From: Gammaproteobacteria bacterium
Lineage (GTDB): Bacteria; Pseudomonadota; Gammaproteobacteria; Steroidobacterales; Steroidobacteraceae
NCBI GenBank assembly: GCA_016874055.1
Contig: VGVG01000007.1
Location: 1 to 61,190 of the forward strand
DNA length: 61,190 bases
Direction of reading: 5' to 3'
Each line of letters begins with the position of its first letter. The stretch's first letter is position 1. The translations under genes were made by a program, and so were the position numbers. This document shows, piece by piece, positions 25,223-34,557 of this stretch. Below the pieces are notes generated by a model. It had not been told where the DNA came from. It ran no database searches and saw nothing but the letters and a program-made list of their open reading frames with translations.

Positions 25223-28183
25223 ATGAATCTTTCGGTTCTTCTTTGGGGAATTCCGCAGGCTATGCGGACGATTTCGAAGCTCTACCCGGAGTACGCAAGT
25301 CGCCTCCAAGAACGCGACCTGATCGCCCAGTTTAAGTTACGCGATGTTCCCGAGGGTCGCTGGATCGAACTCACGGGTGGCAAGATCCGCTCGCGCGCAG
25401 GACTGCACGCCTCGCCTGACATCACCATCCACTTCAAGAACCGCGAAATCGCGGAAAGTTTCCTCACTCCACCCTTCGATCTGCTTGAGCGCATCGATGC
25501 AGCAAAGAATTTTAAGATCGGCCTCGACGGTCCAGACGATCTCGCCGTGTGGTTCATGCAGACGCTCACACGCCTTGAGACCGTCACCTGGAAAAGGGGC
25601 ACCGATATAGGCAATGGCGTGACGCGCTACACCAACGGCACCAACAGCGGACCGATTTTTGTCTATGTGAAGGACGGGAAAATCATCCGTACGACACCGA
25701 TCGATTTCGATGAGAGCGACGCGCCCCCGTGGTCGATCACAGCACGCGGTAAGACTTTTACGCCGTCGCGACGCACCACGGTAGCGACGCACGGTCTCTG
25801 TCTCAAGTCGATGGTGTATTCGAAGAACCGTATCCTGCACCCGATGAAGCGCGTCGACTTTGATCCCGATGGTGAGCGCAATGTCGAAAACCGCGGTAAG
25901 TCGCAATTCGTACGTATCAGCTGGAACGAGGCACTCGACCTCGTCAGCAAAGAAATCAAGCGCGCGAAAGCTATCGGGCCTGGCGCTATTTGCGTGGCCA
26001 ATGGTTCCCATCACCAATGGGGTAACCTTGGACACTACCTGAGCGCGTTCAACCGCTTCTGGAATCTCATCGGCGTTACCAAACTCGTGCACACGCCCGA
26101 CAGCTGGGAGGGCTGGTTCTGGGGCGCAATGCACCACTGGGGTAACAGCCTGCGACTGGGCTGCCCGGAGTTCTACGGCACCGTCGAGGACTGTCTCAAA
26201 GAAGCGGAGATGATCGTCTTCTGGTCAAGCGATCCCGATGCTACCTACGGATTCGACGGTACCGAGCGCCGCGATTGGGCGAAGCAGCTTGGCATCAAGA
26301 TGGTGCACATTGACCCGTACCTCAATCACACCGCCGCTCACCTCGGCGGTAAGTGGATTTCGCCGAAGCCCGGCACCGATGCAGCGATGGCCCAAGCGCT
26401 TTGCTACGTCTGGATCACCGAAAACTTATACGACAAAAAATTCATTGCCGAACGTACAACAGGCTTCGACGAGTGGAAGGCCTACATCCTCGGCGAGAAC
26501 GATGGCATTTCGAAGACGCCAGAGTGGCAGGAAAAAGAAACAGGCGTGCCGGCTCGAGATGTGCGCGCACTCGCCCGAGAGTGGGGCGCAAAGAAAACTT
26601 ACCTCGGGGCAGGTGGTTGGGGTGTGGGCCTCGGCGGCGCCGGCCGCAGCCCGATGGGCGCGCAGTGGGCGCGTATGATGACCATTCTCGGCGCGATGCA
26701 GGGCTACGGTCGACCGGGTTCAAACTTCGGTAACCTGCAGTTCGGTGCTCCTCTTGACTTCAACTTCTATTTCCCAGGGTACGGCGACGGCGGCTTCTCG
26801 GGCGAACTCATGGGGAGCGCCAACTCCGCCAACAACTATCAGCGCATGCCGCACATCGTGACCATGAGCTCAGTGCGCCAAGCCATTCCGCGTATGTGGT
26901 TCCCAGAGGCCATTACCCAAGGCAAAGCAATGGGCTACCTCACCGACGTGTCGTCGATCCAGGGGCAGTTCTTTCCCTTTGGCTACCCGTCGCCGGGACA
27001 TGTGCGAGTCGAGATGCTTTACAAATACGGTAGTTCCTCACTCGGCACGCAGGTAGGCTCGAACCGCTGGATCAAAGCGTATCAGCACGAGAGTCTGAAG
27101 TTCGTGGTGAATCAGTCGGTGTGGTGGGAAGGCGAAACACGTTTCGCTGACGTCATCCTGCCGGCCTGTACGGTGTTCGAACGCTGGGACATCGGTGAGT
27201 GGTATAACGTGGGAGCAGGGTACGTGCATCACATGTACTCGATGAACAACCATCGCGTGATCGCGCTGCAGCACAAGGTGATTGAGCCGCTCGGCGAGTC
27301 GAAGTCGGACTACGATATCTTCCTCGCTATTTCCGAAAAGCTCGATATGGGCTCGCTGTACTCCGAGGGTGGTACGTCCGAATACGACTGGTGCAAGCGC
27401 GTCTTCGACTCCTCAGACCTCTTCAAAAAAATCTCCTGGCGGGAATTTTTGAAGAAGGGCTACTTTGTGGTCCCGCCCGATCCTGAGTCCGCGCGCGCTC
27501 CAACTGCTAACCGCTGGTTCTATGAAGGTCGTAAGAAAGACACGCCCGAGCCCTATCCCCTACCCTCCGACTATGTTGCAGGACTCGGGAAGGGCCTACA
27601 AACACCGTCGGGTAAGTTCGAATTTATTGCCACCACGCTTAAGCGCATCGACGATCCCGATCGTCCACCGCTCAACCAGTACATACCCGTCTACGAAGAC
27701 GGCAATCGCGAGCCTGAACTCGCTGAATTCCCGCTGCAGCTGCTCTCTCCCCATTCGCGTTATCCATTCCATCTTATGGGCGATGACGAGGGCTCAAGCG
27801 TGCGCGACATCCGCGAGCATCGGATTCTCAAAGATGGGCGCTACTATCTCGTCGCACGCATCAATCGCAAAGACGCCGAAGCACGCGGTATCCACGACGA
27901 TGATCTCATTCGTCTGTGGAATAACCGCGGCTCCGTCGTCTGCGCCGCGCAAATCACCGATCGACTACGGCCGGGCGTGGTGTCAGCCTCGACGGCCTCC
28001 GCCGAATATCGACCGGTCGGCGAACCCGGCAAATCCACCGATCTGGGCGGCTGCATCAACACGCTGAACTCAAGTAAGGCGATCGCGCGTAAGACGCACG
28101 GCATCCGCCCGAACACCACGCTGATCCAAATCGAGAAATGGGCTGGCGTAGACTCTTGGCAACCACGCGCAGAGACGGCGTGA
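25223..28183 (+). CDS. Molybdopterin oxidoreductase, transhydroxylase-like large subunit with N-terminal SCP2-like domain
   Basis: The ATG at 25223 sits behind GGAGAG (an ATG at 25208 would include that site). The product is 986 residues. Residues 15-120 form an extra domain: RWIELTGGKIRSRAGLHASP, ITIHFKNREIAESFLTPPFD and GPDDLAVWFMQTL, like a sterol-carrier (SCP2) fold. The rest is a DMSO-reductase-family catalytic chain: YTNGTNSGPIFVYVKDGKI, HGLCLKSMVYSKNRILHPMK, GSHHQWGNLGHYLSAFNRF, SDPDATYGFDG, GTQVGSNRWI and a C-terminal MGD domain (LVARINRKDAEARGIHDDD). No N-terminal Fe-S cysteine set or Tat signal is present, as in pyrogallol-phloroglucinol transhydroxylase. Its TGA overlaps the small-subunit ATG (TGATG). 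Action on phenolic or other non-redox substrates in the cytoplasm is the best guess. Confidence 0.88.
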   Translation: MNLSVLLWGIPQAMRTISKLYPEYASRLQERDLIAQFKLRDVPEGRWIELTGGKIRSRAGLHASPDITIHFKNREIAESFLTPPFDLLERIDAAKNFKIGLDGPDDLAVWFMQTLTRLETVTWKRGTDIGNGVTRYTNGTNSGPIFVYVKDGKIIRTTPIDFDESDAPPWSITARGKTFTPSRRTTVATHGLCLKSMVYSKNRILHPMKRVDFDPDGERNVENRGKSQFVRISWNEALDLVSKEIKRAKAIGPGAICVANGSHHQWGNLGHYLSAFNRFWNLIGVTKLVHTPDSWEGWFWGAMHHWGNSLRLGCPEFYGTVEDCLKEAEMIVFWSSDPDATYGFDGTERRDWAKQLGIKMVHIDPYLNHTAAHLGGKWISPKPGTDAAMAQALCYVWITENLYDKKFIAERTTGFDEWKAYILGENDGISKTPEWQEKETGVPARDVRALAREWGAKKTYLGAGGWGVGLGGAGRSPMGAQWARMMTILGAMQGYGRPGSNFGNLQFGAPLDFNFYFPGYGDGGFSGELMGSANSANNYQRMPHIVTMSSVRQAIPRMWFPEAITQGKAMGYLTDVSSIQGQFFPFGYPSPGHVRVEMLYKYGSSSLGTQVGSNRWIKAYQHESLKFVVNQSVWWEGETRFADVILPACTVFERWDIGEWYNVGAGYVHHMYSMNNHRVIALQHKVIEPLGESKSDYDIFLAISEKLDMGSLYSEGGTSEYDWCKRVFDSSDLFKKISWREFLKKGYFVVPPDPESARAPTANRWFYEGRKKDTPEPYPLPSDYVAGLGKGLQTPSGKFEFIATTLKRIDDPDRPPLNQYIPVYEDGNREPELAEFPLQLLSPHSRYPFHLMGDDEGSSVRDIREHRILKDGRYYLVARINRKDAEARGIHDDDLIRLWNNRGSVVCAAQITDRLRPGVVSASTASAEYRPVGEPGKSTDLGGCINTLNSSKAIARKTHGIRPNTTLIQIEKWAGVDSWQPRAETA

Positions 28184-29031
28184 TGGCAAAGAAATGGAAC
28201 TTGATCGTCGACGTCGAGCGCTGCGATAACTGCCGCGGCTGCTACATTGCGGTCAAGGACGAACACGCGGGCAATGATTTCCCAGGCTATGCGGCGGCCC
28301 AACCGGCGCACGGTCACCATTGGCTCGACATCCGCCGCAAAGAGCGCGGGCGATACCCGCTCGTCGAGGCGCGCTTTCAGCCTGTGATGTGTAACCATTG
28401 CGACGACGCGCCGTGCATAAAGGCCGCGCGCGACGACGCCGTGCAGAAACGCGAAGATGGCATCGTAATCATCGATCCCGTGAAAGCTCAAGGTCAAAAA
28501 CAAATTGTCGATGCCTGCCCCTATGGCGCGGTATCGTGGAACGAGGAAAAACAGTTGCCGCAGCACTGGATCTTCGATGCGCATCTGCTCGATGCCGGCT
28601 GGGACAAGGTGCGCGCTGAGCAGGCCTGCCCCACCAAAGTCTTTCGTACGTTACAGCTCGAAGACCGCGACATGCAGCGCCTCGCAACCGAGGAAGGACT
28701 CGAGGTCGAGCGCCCGGAACTCGGTACTCGACCCCGGGTGTATTACAAAAATCTGCATCTCATGACTCATTGCTTCGTCGGCGGTACCGTCGTGCACCTC
28801 ATAGGCGGCACTGAGGAATGCGCCCCGGGAGTAACCATCGTACTGCGCCAAGCCGGGCGCGAGGTCGGTCGGGCGATCACGGATGCCTTCGGTGAGTTTA
28901 AGATCGACCGCCTACCGCCCCGCAGCGGTCGTTACGATCTCGAGGGCACCAGCCCAGCGGGGCGGAGAGTGGCGACTGTCTTTGAGCTGGGCTCCGAGAG
29001 TCCCTATTTGGGCGTCCTAACTCTCTCCTAA
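28183..29031 (+). CDS. Transhydroxylase-like iron-sulfur small subunit with Ig-like C-terminus
   Basis: The ATG at 28183 gives 282 residues. The first 190 carry ferredoxin cysteine sets: ERCDNCRGCYIAVKDEH, PVMCNHCDDAPCIKAA, VDACPYGAV and EQACPTKVFRT. Fewer clusters are possible than in DmsB-type subunits, matching the three [4Fe-4S] of AthS. The last 80 residues (APGVTIVLRQAGREVGRAIT, DAFGEFKIDRLPP-RSGRYDLE) are a carboxypeptidase-regulatory or Cna-like beta domain, also found at the end of the transhydroxylase small subunit. No signal peptide is present. It is translationally coupled to the catalytic subunit. No membrane anchor gene follows, supporting a soluble cytoplasmic enzyme. Confidence 0.9.
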   Translation: MAKKWNLIVDVERCDNCRGCYIAVKDEHAGNDFPGYAAAQPAHGHHWLDIRRKERGRYPLVEARFQPVMCNHCDDAPCIKAARDDAVQKREDGIVIIDPVKAQGQKQIVDACPYGAVSWNEEKQLPQHWIFDAHLLDAGWDKVRAEQACPTKVFRTLQLEDRDMQRLATEEGLEVERPELGTRPRVYYKNLHLMTHCFVGGTVVHLIGGTEECAPGVTIVLRQAGREVGRAITDAFGEFKIDRLPPRSGRYDLEGTSPAGRRVATVFELGSESPYLGVLTLS

Positions 29032-29034
29032 GCC

Positions 29035-29063
29035 CTTGAAATTTCGGTTGACTAGCCCTACCT
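29035..29063 (+). promoter_or_regulatory. Sigma-32-like heat-shock promoter for htpX
   Basis: CTTGAAA at 29035-29041 and CCCTACCT at 29056-29063 are 14 bases apart, close to the sigma-32 consensus CTTGAAA-N11-16-CCCCATNT. A TTGACT at 29048-29053 could also serve a sigma-70 promoter. The site is about 105 bases upstream of the htpX start. HtpX is heat-shock controlled in other proteobacteria, which supports the reading. Confidence 0.5.
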
Positions 29064-29168
29064 AATATTTATGTATGAGGTACTTGGCATCGCCCTCGTG
29101 CCCTGAGAAACTTTAGGTCTTGGGTTGAGTCTATTCGAGAGTGGCCTATTTAGGAGATCACGCGTCCC

Positions 29169-30056
29169 ATGAAACGTATTCTGCTCTTTCTCGTCACCAA
29201 CCTTGCCGTCGTGTTGGTGCTGTCCGTCGTCATGCAGCTCCTCGGTATCGATCAGTACATCGCCGCCCAGGGTGGCAGCGCTTACGGGCTGCTGGTGTTC
29301 GCGGCCGTATTCGGATTCGGCGGTGCGCTTATCTCGCTCGCCATGTCGAAGTGGAGCGCCAAGCGCATGATGGGGGTGCGTATCATCGTCGAGCCGCGCG
29401 ATAACAGGGATAAATGGCTCGTCGACACGGTACGTCGTCAGGCTCGGGAAGCCGGCATCGGCATGCCCGAGGTCGGCATCTTTGACTCGCCGGAGTCGAA
29501 CGCGTTTGCCACGGGCGCTAATAAGAATAAGGCGCTCGTCGCGGTTAGCACGGGTCTGGTACAAACTATGCGGAAGGAAGAGGTCGAGGCTGTGCTCGGC
29601 CACGAAATTGGTCACGTCGCCAATGGCGACATGGTCACACTCGCGCTCATTCAGGGCGTGGTCAACACCTTCGTTATCTTCCTCGCTCGCGTGATCGGCA
29701 ATTTCATCGACAAGGCCGTCTTCAAAAATGAAAACGGAGGCGGTATCGGATACTTCGTTATCGTTATCGTCTGCGAAATCCTGCTCGGTATCCTCGCCAG
29801 CGTCATCGTTATGTGGTTCTCGCGGAAACGCGAGTTCCGAGCCGACGCCGCCGGTGCCCTGCTCGCGAGCCCTCAGGCTATGGTCGGTGCTCTCGAAGCT
29901 TTGAAGCGCGCCCAGCAACCTGAAGGCCTGCCCCAGCAGATGGCCGCCTTCGGTATCAACTCGGGCGTACCAACCGGTATCAAGCGGTTTTTTATGAGTC
30001 ATCCGCCGCTCGATGAACGCATCGATGCGCTCAAACGCCAGCACGGTCTGGCCTAA
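29169..30056 (+). CDS. htpX: Membrane metalloprotease HtpX
   Basis: This 295-residue M48 protease has two N-terminal helices (ILLFLVTNLAVVLVLSVVM; GLLVFAAVFGFGGALISLA) and the zinc motif HEIGH in EAVLGHEIGHVANGDMVTL. Two more helices (NTFVIFLARVIGNFI; YFVIVIVCEILLGILASVIV) precede the third ligand region RKREFRADAAGALLA, and PPLDERIDALK ends it. The length equals E. coli HtpX. It degrades damaged inner-membrane proteins with FtsH. The upstream sigma-32-like site suggests induction by heat or envelope stress. Confidence 0.97.
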   Translation: MKRILLFLVTNLAVVLVLSVVMQLLGIDQYIAAQGGSAYGLLVFAAVFGFGGALISLAMSKWSAKRMMGVRIIVEPRDNRDKWLVDTVRRQAREAGIGMPEVGIFDSPESNAFATGANKNKALVAVSTGLVQTMRKEEVEAVLGHEIGHVANGDMVTLALIQGVVNTFVIFLARVIGNFIDKAVFKNENGGGIGYFVIVIVCEILLGILASVIVMWFSRKREFRADAAGALLASPQAMVGALEALKRAQQPEGLPQQMAAFGINSGVPTGIKRFFMSHPPLDERIDALKRQHGLA

Positions 30057-30183
30057 AAAATTCCGTTCTGCTCTACTAGGTCTCGCGTCGTCCCCACTGG
30101 GGGCATCGTGAGGCGTTCTCTAGAGCCCAAGGTCGTTTTAGGGGGTGGGCTTTGGAAATCCTTACAATGGGGACTATGTTGTT

Positions 30184-31152
30184 ATGAGTGGTCAAATTCT
30201 TCCCCGCTGGCGTCGTTGGGCGAACGCCTCTACCAATTGGTTCGATACGGGACCACTCAATCCTTCGCGCGAGGATGCTGCGCTCCCTGAGATTCCTGAT
30301 CGCGTCGAGTGGGCGCGCATCGTTCCCTTCATTGCCGTGCACGCCACCTGTATAGGAGTGATCTGGGTGGGCTGGAGTCCGATCGCAGTGCTCGTGGCCG
30401 TCACGGCCTACTTTGTGCGCATGTTCGCCATCACAGGGTTCTACCACCGATACTTCTCGCATCGCTCATTCAAGACCTCGCGAGTGGGTCAGTTCATCTT
30501 TGGCTTGCTCGGCGCCTCCGCCGTGCAGCGCGGTCCACTCTGGTGGGCCGCTCACCATCGTCACCATCACGCCCACTCCGATAAACCCGAAGATGCGCAC
30601 TCACCGGTGCAATACGGATTCATCCGCTCACATATGGGCTGGTTTTTGACAGCGCGCGGATTTCGACCCGATCTGTATCGCGTGCGTGATCTCATGCAAT
30701 TTCCCGAGCTGCGCTGGCTCGATCGTTTCGACACCCTCATTCCCGTTGCACTCGCCGTATTTATGTTCGCGCTGGGCGCCCTCCTTGAGCGCCTTGCTCC
30801 AGGACTCGGCACCAGCGGCGGGCAAATGCTCGTGTGGGGCTTTTTCATCTCAACGGTAGCCTGTTATCACGGCACTTACACCATCAATTCCCTCTCGCAT
30901 GTATTCGGATGTCAGCGATATCGCACCGGTGATGCGAGCCGCAACAACTGGCTGCTCGCCCTCATCACTCTCGGCGAGGGATGGCATAACAACCACCACC
31001 ATTTTCCGAGCTCGGCGCGCCAGGGATTTTATTGGTGGGAAATCGATATCACCTATTACATTCTTAAGTTCATGTCGTGGCTTGGCATCATCTGGGACCT
31101 GAAACCTGTCCCGATCGTCATCCGAGACCACTCGCCGCGCCGCATCGCTTGA
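30184..31152 (+). CDS. Acyl-CoA/acyl-lipid delta-9 desaturase
   Basis: The ATG at 30184 gives 322 residues (an ATG/GTG at 30145 is possible). The three histidine boxes of membrane di-iron desaturases are complete: GFYHRYFSHRSFK (HxxxxH), WWAAHHRHHHAHSD (HxxHH) and GWHNNHHHFP (HNxHH). Four membrane helices lie around them. The enzyme uses O2 to place a cis double bond in acyl chains. It is the first gene of a run of six closely coupled genes ending at 37024. The following TTG start overlaps its stop (TTGA). Confidence 0.95.
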   Translation: MSGQILPRWRRWANASTNWFDTGPLNPSREDAALPEIPDRVEWARIVPFIAVHATCIGVIWVGWSPIAVLVAVTAYFVRMFAITGFYHRYFSHRSFKTSRVGQFIFGLLGASAVQRGPLWWAAHHRHHHAHSDKPEDAHSPVQYGFIRSHMGWFLTARGFRPDLYRVRDLMQFPELRWLDRFDTLIPVALAVFMFALGALLERLAPGLGTSGGQMLVWGFFISTVACYHGTYTINSLSHVFGCQRYRTGDASRNNWLLALITLGEGWHNNHHHFPSSARQGFYWWEIDITYYILKFMSWLGIIWDLKPVPIVIRDHSPRRIA

Positions 31153-32498
31153 GTCGTATCGCCATTATTGGCACCGGCATTGCCGGCCTCACTGTCGCCT
31201 GGAATCTGCATCGACAGCAGGAGCTCTCGCTCTTCGAGGCTAACGATTACATCGGCGGACATACTGCCACCAAAGATATCGAGCTCAGCGGACGACCCTA
31301 CGCGATCGACACGGGTTTCATCGTCTTCAACGACTGGACCTATCCGAACTTCATCGCTTTTCTCGATCAGCTCGGCGCGAGTTGGCAGTGGTCGAATATG
31401 AGTTTTTCGTTGCGCTGTGAGCGGACGGGCCTCGAGTACAACGGTACAACGATCAACTCGCTGTTCGCACAGCGACGTAACATCATAAAACCGTCGTTTC
31501 TGCGCATGATCGCCGATATCCTGCGGTTCAATGTTTGTGCGAAAACCTTGCTTGCACCGTCCGATACGTCTGGACACCCAGACCCCTCAGGCGCGCTAAC
31601 CCTTGGCGAGTTCCTCGAGCGTGGTGGCTACTCACGCGCCTTTACCGAGCGCTACATCATCCCGATGGGCCGTGCGATCTGGTCCGCCACCGGCCACGGT
31701 ATGCTCGAGTTTCCAGCACAATTTTTTGTCACTTTCTTTGATCGACACGGCTTCCTAAATATAAACGACCGACCCACATGGCGCACCGTGCGAGGCGGCT
31801 CGCGCGAGTATGTCCGTAAAATGCTCCCGATGCTGCGGGCCGATATCCGGCTCGGCTCCCCCGTGCGACGCGTCCGGCGCGATGTCGATGGCGTCACGAT
31901 CACGAGTGACTCGCGGACGCAGGGGGTTCAGCAAGACCGTTTCGATCAAGTGTTCTTCGCCTGCCACAGCGACCAGGCACTCGCCATGCTGGAAGATCCA
32001 AGCGATGCCGAACGTGCCGTGCTCGGTGCATTCCCCTATCAGGCCAACGATGCCGTATTGCACATCGATCAGCGCATGCTGCCGCGATCATCGCTTGCAC
32101 GTGCCGCCTGGAATTATCACCTGCTCGAACCCGATAGCGGTCAGGTCGCGCTCACTTACGATATGAACATACTGCAGTCGATCGAAGGCGACGAGGTGTT
32201 CATGGTAACGCTCAACCGCGAGCATCACATCGATCCGTCAAAGATTTTGGGCCGATACACCTACCATCATCCTGTCTATACACCGCAGGCAGTAGCTGCG
32301 CAGGCGCAGCGACACCTCGTGAGTGGCGTCAACCGAACGCAATACTGTGGCGCCTATTGGCGCTACGGATTTCACGAGGATGGCGTGGTTAGCGGACTCT
32401 GGGCCGTTGAAGATTTTGCGCGCGCAACCGGTAACCCACCGCCACCCCGGCCCATTACCGAACCCGTACGACCCTCGCAACGTAATATGTGGGTATGA
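31149..32498 (+). CDS. FAD-dependent amine-oxidase-like protein (COG2907)
   Basis: The TTG at 31149, overlapping the desaturase stop, starts the natural N-terminus SRIAIIGTGIAGLTVAWNLH. The longer frame upstream is desaturase sequence in another frame. The 449-residue chain has the dinucleotide motif GTGIAGL, FEANDYIGGHTATKD, the substrate-region IDTGFIVFNDWTYPNF and a C-terminal FAD segment YCGAYWRYGFHEDGVVSGLWAVE. COG2907 proteins regularly neighbour DUF1365 and cyclopropane-fatty-acid-synthase genes and are thought to act on unsaturated acyl chains. The exact reaction is unproved. Confidence 0.92.
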   Translation: MSRIAIIGTGIAGLTVAWNLHRQQELSLFEANDYIGGHTATKDIELSGRPYAIDTGFIVFNDWTYPNFIAFLDQLGASWQWSNMSFSLRCERTGLEYNGTTINSLFAQRRNIIKPSFLRMIADILRFNVCAKTLLAPSDTSGHPDPSGALTLGEFLERGGYSRAFTERYIIPMGRAIWSATGHGMLEFPAQFFVTFFDRHGFLNINDRPTWRTVRGGSREYVRKMLPMLRADIRLGSPVRRVRRDVDGVTITSDSRTQGVQQDRFDQVFFACHSDQALAMLEDPSDAERAVLGAFPYQANDAVLHIDQRMLPRSSLARAAWNYHLLEPDSGQVALTYDMNILQSIEGDEVFMVTLNREHHIDPSKILGRYTYHHPVYTPQAVAAQAQRHLVSGVNRTQYCGAYWRYGFHEDGVVSGLWAVEDFARATGNPPPPRPITEPVRPSQRNMWV

Positions 32499-33250
32499 CC
32501 GCGAGCGCCCTATACACCGGTCATATCCGTCATCGGCGCTTCGGACCGCAGCGTAATGATTTCCGCTATAGGATCTACCTCGCGTATCTTGATTTGGCCG
32601 AGCTCGATACCGTCTTCTTAGGCCGGTGGTTCTGGTCGGTGCGACGGCCAGCGCTGGTGCGCTTCCGCAGAGCGGATTTCTTAGGCGATCCATCCGTACC
32701 TCTCGATACCGCCGTACGCGATCGCGTCGCAGGAGAGACCGGCCGACGTCCGAGAGGCCCGATACGCCTGCTGAGTCATATCCGTCAGTTCGGCTACAAC
32801 TTCAACCCGGTGAGCTTTTATTACATCTTTGACATAACTGGTAAGCGCCTTGAGACCGTGGTCGCCGAAATCACTAATACGCCCTGGGACGAACGGCACG
32901 CCTACGTACTCGAAGTCGATCGGGCCGAACGGGTGGGCGCTCACGTGCTGCGCTGGCAGTTCGATAAGGCCTTCCACGTCTCACCATTTTTGCCTATGGA
33001 CATGGAATATGACTGGCGTTTCAGCGAGCCCGGCGACACACTGTTCGTTAATATGGAGAACTGGAGGGACGGAAAGTCGCAGTTCGACGCCACGCTCACG
33101 TTGCGTCGCGAGCCCATTACGGGCCGCTCACTGGCCCGCGTACTCGCGGCCTTTCCGCTCATCACGTTCAAGGTGACTTTTCTCATTTACTGGCAGGCAC
33201 TCGTGCTGCTGATCAAACGCACGCCTCTCTTCGCGCACCCAAACTCATGA
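32495..33250 (+). CDS. DUF1365 family protein
   Basis: The ATG at 32495 overlaps the preceding TGA (ATGA). The 251-residue protein shows DUF1365 hallmarks: SALYTGHIRHRRFGPQRNDF, IRLLSHIRQFGYNFNPVSFYY, VAEITNTPWDERHAYVL, FDKAFHVSPFLPMDMEYDW and a C-terminal hydrophobic stretch FKVTFLIYWQALVLLIK. The biochemical role is unknown, but it nearly always sits between the COG2907 flavoprotein and a fatty-acid cyclopropanase/methylase, so it is likely a partner in acyl-chain modification. It overlaps the next gene by ATGA. Confidence 0.93.
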   Translation: MTASALYTGHIRHRRFGPQRNDFRYRIYLAYLDLAELDTVFLGRWFWSVRRPALVRFRRADFLGDPSVPLDTAVRDRVAGETGRRPRGPIRLLSHIRQFGYNFNPVSFYYIFDITGKRLETVVAEITNTPWDERHAYVLEVDRAERVGAHVLRWQFDKAFHVSPFLPMDMEYDWRFSEPGDTLFVNMENWRDGKSQFDATLTLRREPITGRSLARVLAAFPLITFKVTFLIYWQALVLLIKRTPLFAHPNS

Positions 33251-34557
33251 TCGACGAGACGCAAAAGCCGAGTATCGTCCCGACGTTCGGATCCTTACCG
33301 ACGACGCCGCTTTCCGCTGATGCTGTACCAGCGCTGCTCGCCGCGCTCGGGCGTCATCTGCTGCTCAAGCAGTTTGCGAAGATCAAAGAAGGGGAGCTCA
33401 ACATCGTCGAGTGGGATGGTACACGTCATCGGTTCGGTGCAAGCACGGCGCGCCTTGACGTATCGGTGGCGCTGCAGATCGATCATCCGCAGCTTTACGC
33501 CGATGCCGCCTTCGGCGGTACTGTGGGTGCAGGGGAGGCATACATCCGCGGTCTCTGGCGCTGCGACGACCTCACCGGTCTCGTGCGTATCTTCGTTGCG
33601 AACCGTAACCTCATGAATGGCATGGACAGCCGCTGGGCACTCGTAAGCCGTCCGTTACTCAAAGTGTTTCACTTTTTCAACCGTAACAGCAAAACCGGCA
33701 GCGCACGTAACATCTCCGCGCACTATGATCTCGGTAATGCCCTTTACGAGCTCATGCTCGATCCAACGATGGCCTACTCCTGCGGCATCTACGAGAAAGA
33801 GCAGTCGACGCTTGAGCAGGCCTCGATCGCCAAGTTCGAGGCCGTCTGCCGCAAGCTACATCTGACGCCGAACGATCGGGTCGTCGAAATCGGTACGGGG
33901 TGGGGCGGACTCGCGATTCACGCAGCCGCAAAATACGGCTGCCACATTACGACAACCACCATTTCACGCGAGCAGTACGACTACGTTAAAGAAAAAGTCG
34001 CCCGCGCCGCACTCTCGGACCGCATCACCTTGTTGCTTGAGGACTATCGAGACGTCAAAGGTCGCTTCGATAAGGCTTTCTCCATCGAGATGATTGAAGC
34101 GGTTGGTGCCGACTATCTCGATACCTACCTCGCTAAGTGCTCATCGCTCCTCGCATCCCACGGTGCCATGCTGCTGCAGGCCATCACCATCCAGGACCAG
34201 TTCTACGACAAGGCCCGCAGGTCTGTCGACTATATCCAGCGCTTCGTTTTTCCCGGCAGCTTCATTCCGAGCGTCGAGGCGATCAGCCGTTCGCTGACCC
34301 GCACGACGGATTTCAAAATTTTTAACCTTGAGGATATTGGCCCTCACTATGCGCACACGCTGCGCGAGTGGCGTCGTAATTTCTTCGAGCATTTGCCAAA
34401 GGTGCGCGCACTTGGCTATCCCGACTCGTTTGTGCGGCTGTGGGAGTTCTACCTTTGCTATTGCGAGGGTGGCTTCGCCGAACGGCAATTGGGTGACGTG
34501 CAGTTGCTTCTCACAAAGCCTGGCTGCCGACTGCCGCCGGTAGCCCACGCTCGATGA
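33247..34557 (+). CDS. Cyclopropane-fatty-acyl-phospholipid synthase-like methyltransferase
   Basis: The protein is 436 residues. A lipid-binding N-terminal part (GTVGAGEAYIRGLWRCDDLTGL) precedes the SAM methyltransferase fold: SAHYDLGNALYELMLDPTMAYSCG, VVEIGTGWGGLAIHAA, ITTTTISREQYDYVKEK and SIEMIEAVGADYLDTY. QRFVFPGSFIPS and the final CEGGF are typical of CFA synthases. It transfers a methyl or methylene group from SAM to a double bond of membrane phospholipids, the bond likely made by the desaturase of the same operon. It may be a true cyclopropanase or a methylase of the CfaA/UfaM type. Confidence 0.95.
   Translation: MIDETQKPSIVPTFGSLPTTPLSADAVPALLAALGRHLLLKQFAKIKEGELNIVEWDGTRHRFGASTARLDVSVALQIDHPQLYADAAFGGTVGAGEAYIRGLWRCDDLTGLVRIFVANRNLMNGMDSRWALVSRPLLKVFHFFNRNSKTGSARNISAHYDLGNALYELMLDPTMAYSCGIYEKEQSTLEQASIAKFEAVCRKLHLTPNDRVVEIGTGWGGLAIHAAAKYGCHITTTTISREQYDYVKEKVARAALSDRITLLLEDYRDVKGRFDKAFSIEMIEAVGADYLDTYLAKCSSLLASHGAMLLQAITIQDQFYDKARRSVDYIQRFVFPGSFIPSVEAISRSLTRTTDFKIFNLEDIGPHYAHTLREWRRNFFEHLPKVRALGYPDSFVRLWEFYLCYCEGGFAERQLGDVQLLLTKPGCRLPPVAHAR

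Noticed and set aside
29058-30044. 328-codon open frame on the reverse strand opposite htpX
   Set aside because: It lies fully antisense to HtpX, whose zinc motif and family length are clear; the reverse product is a charged, low-complexity sequence.
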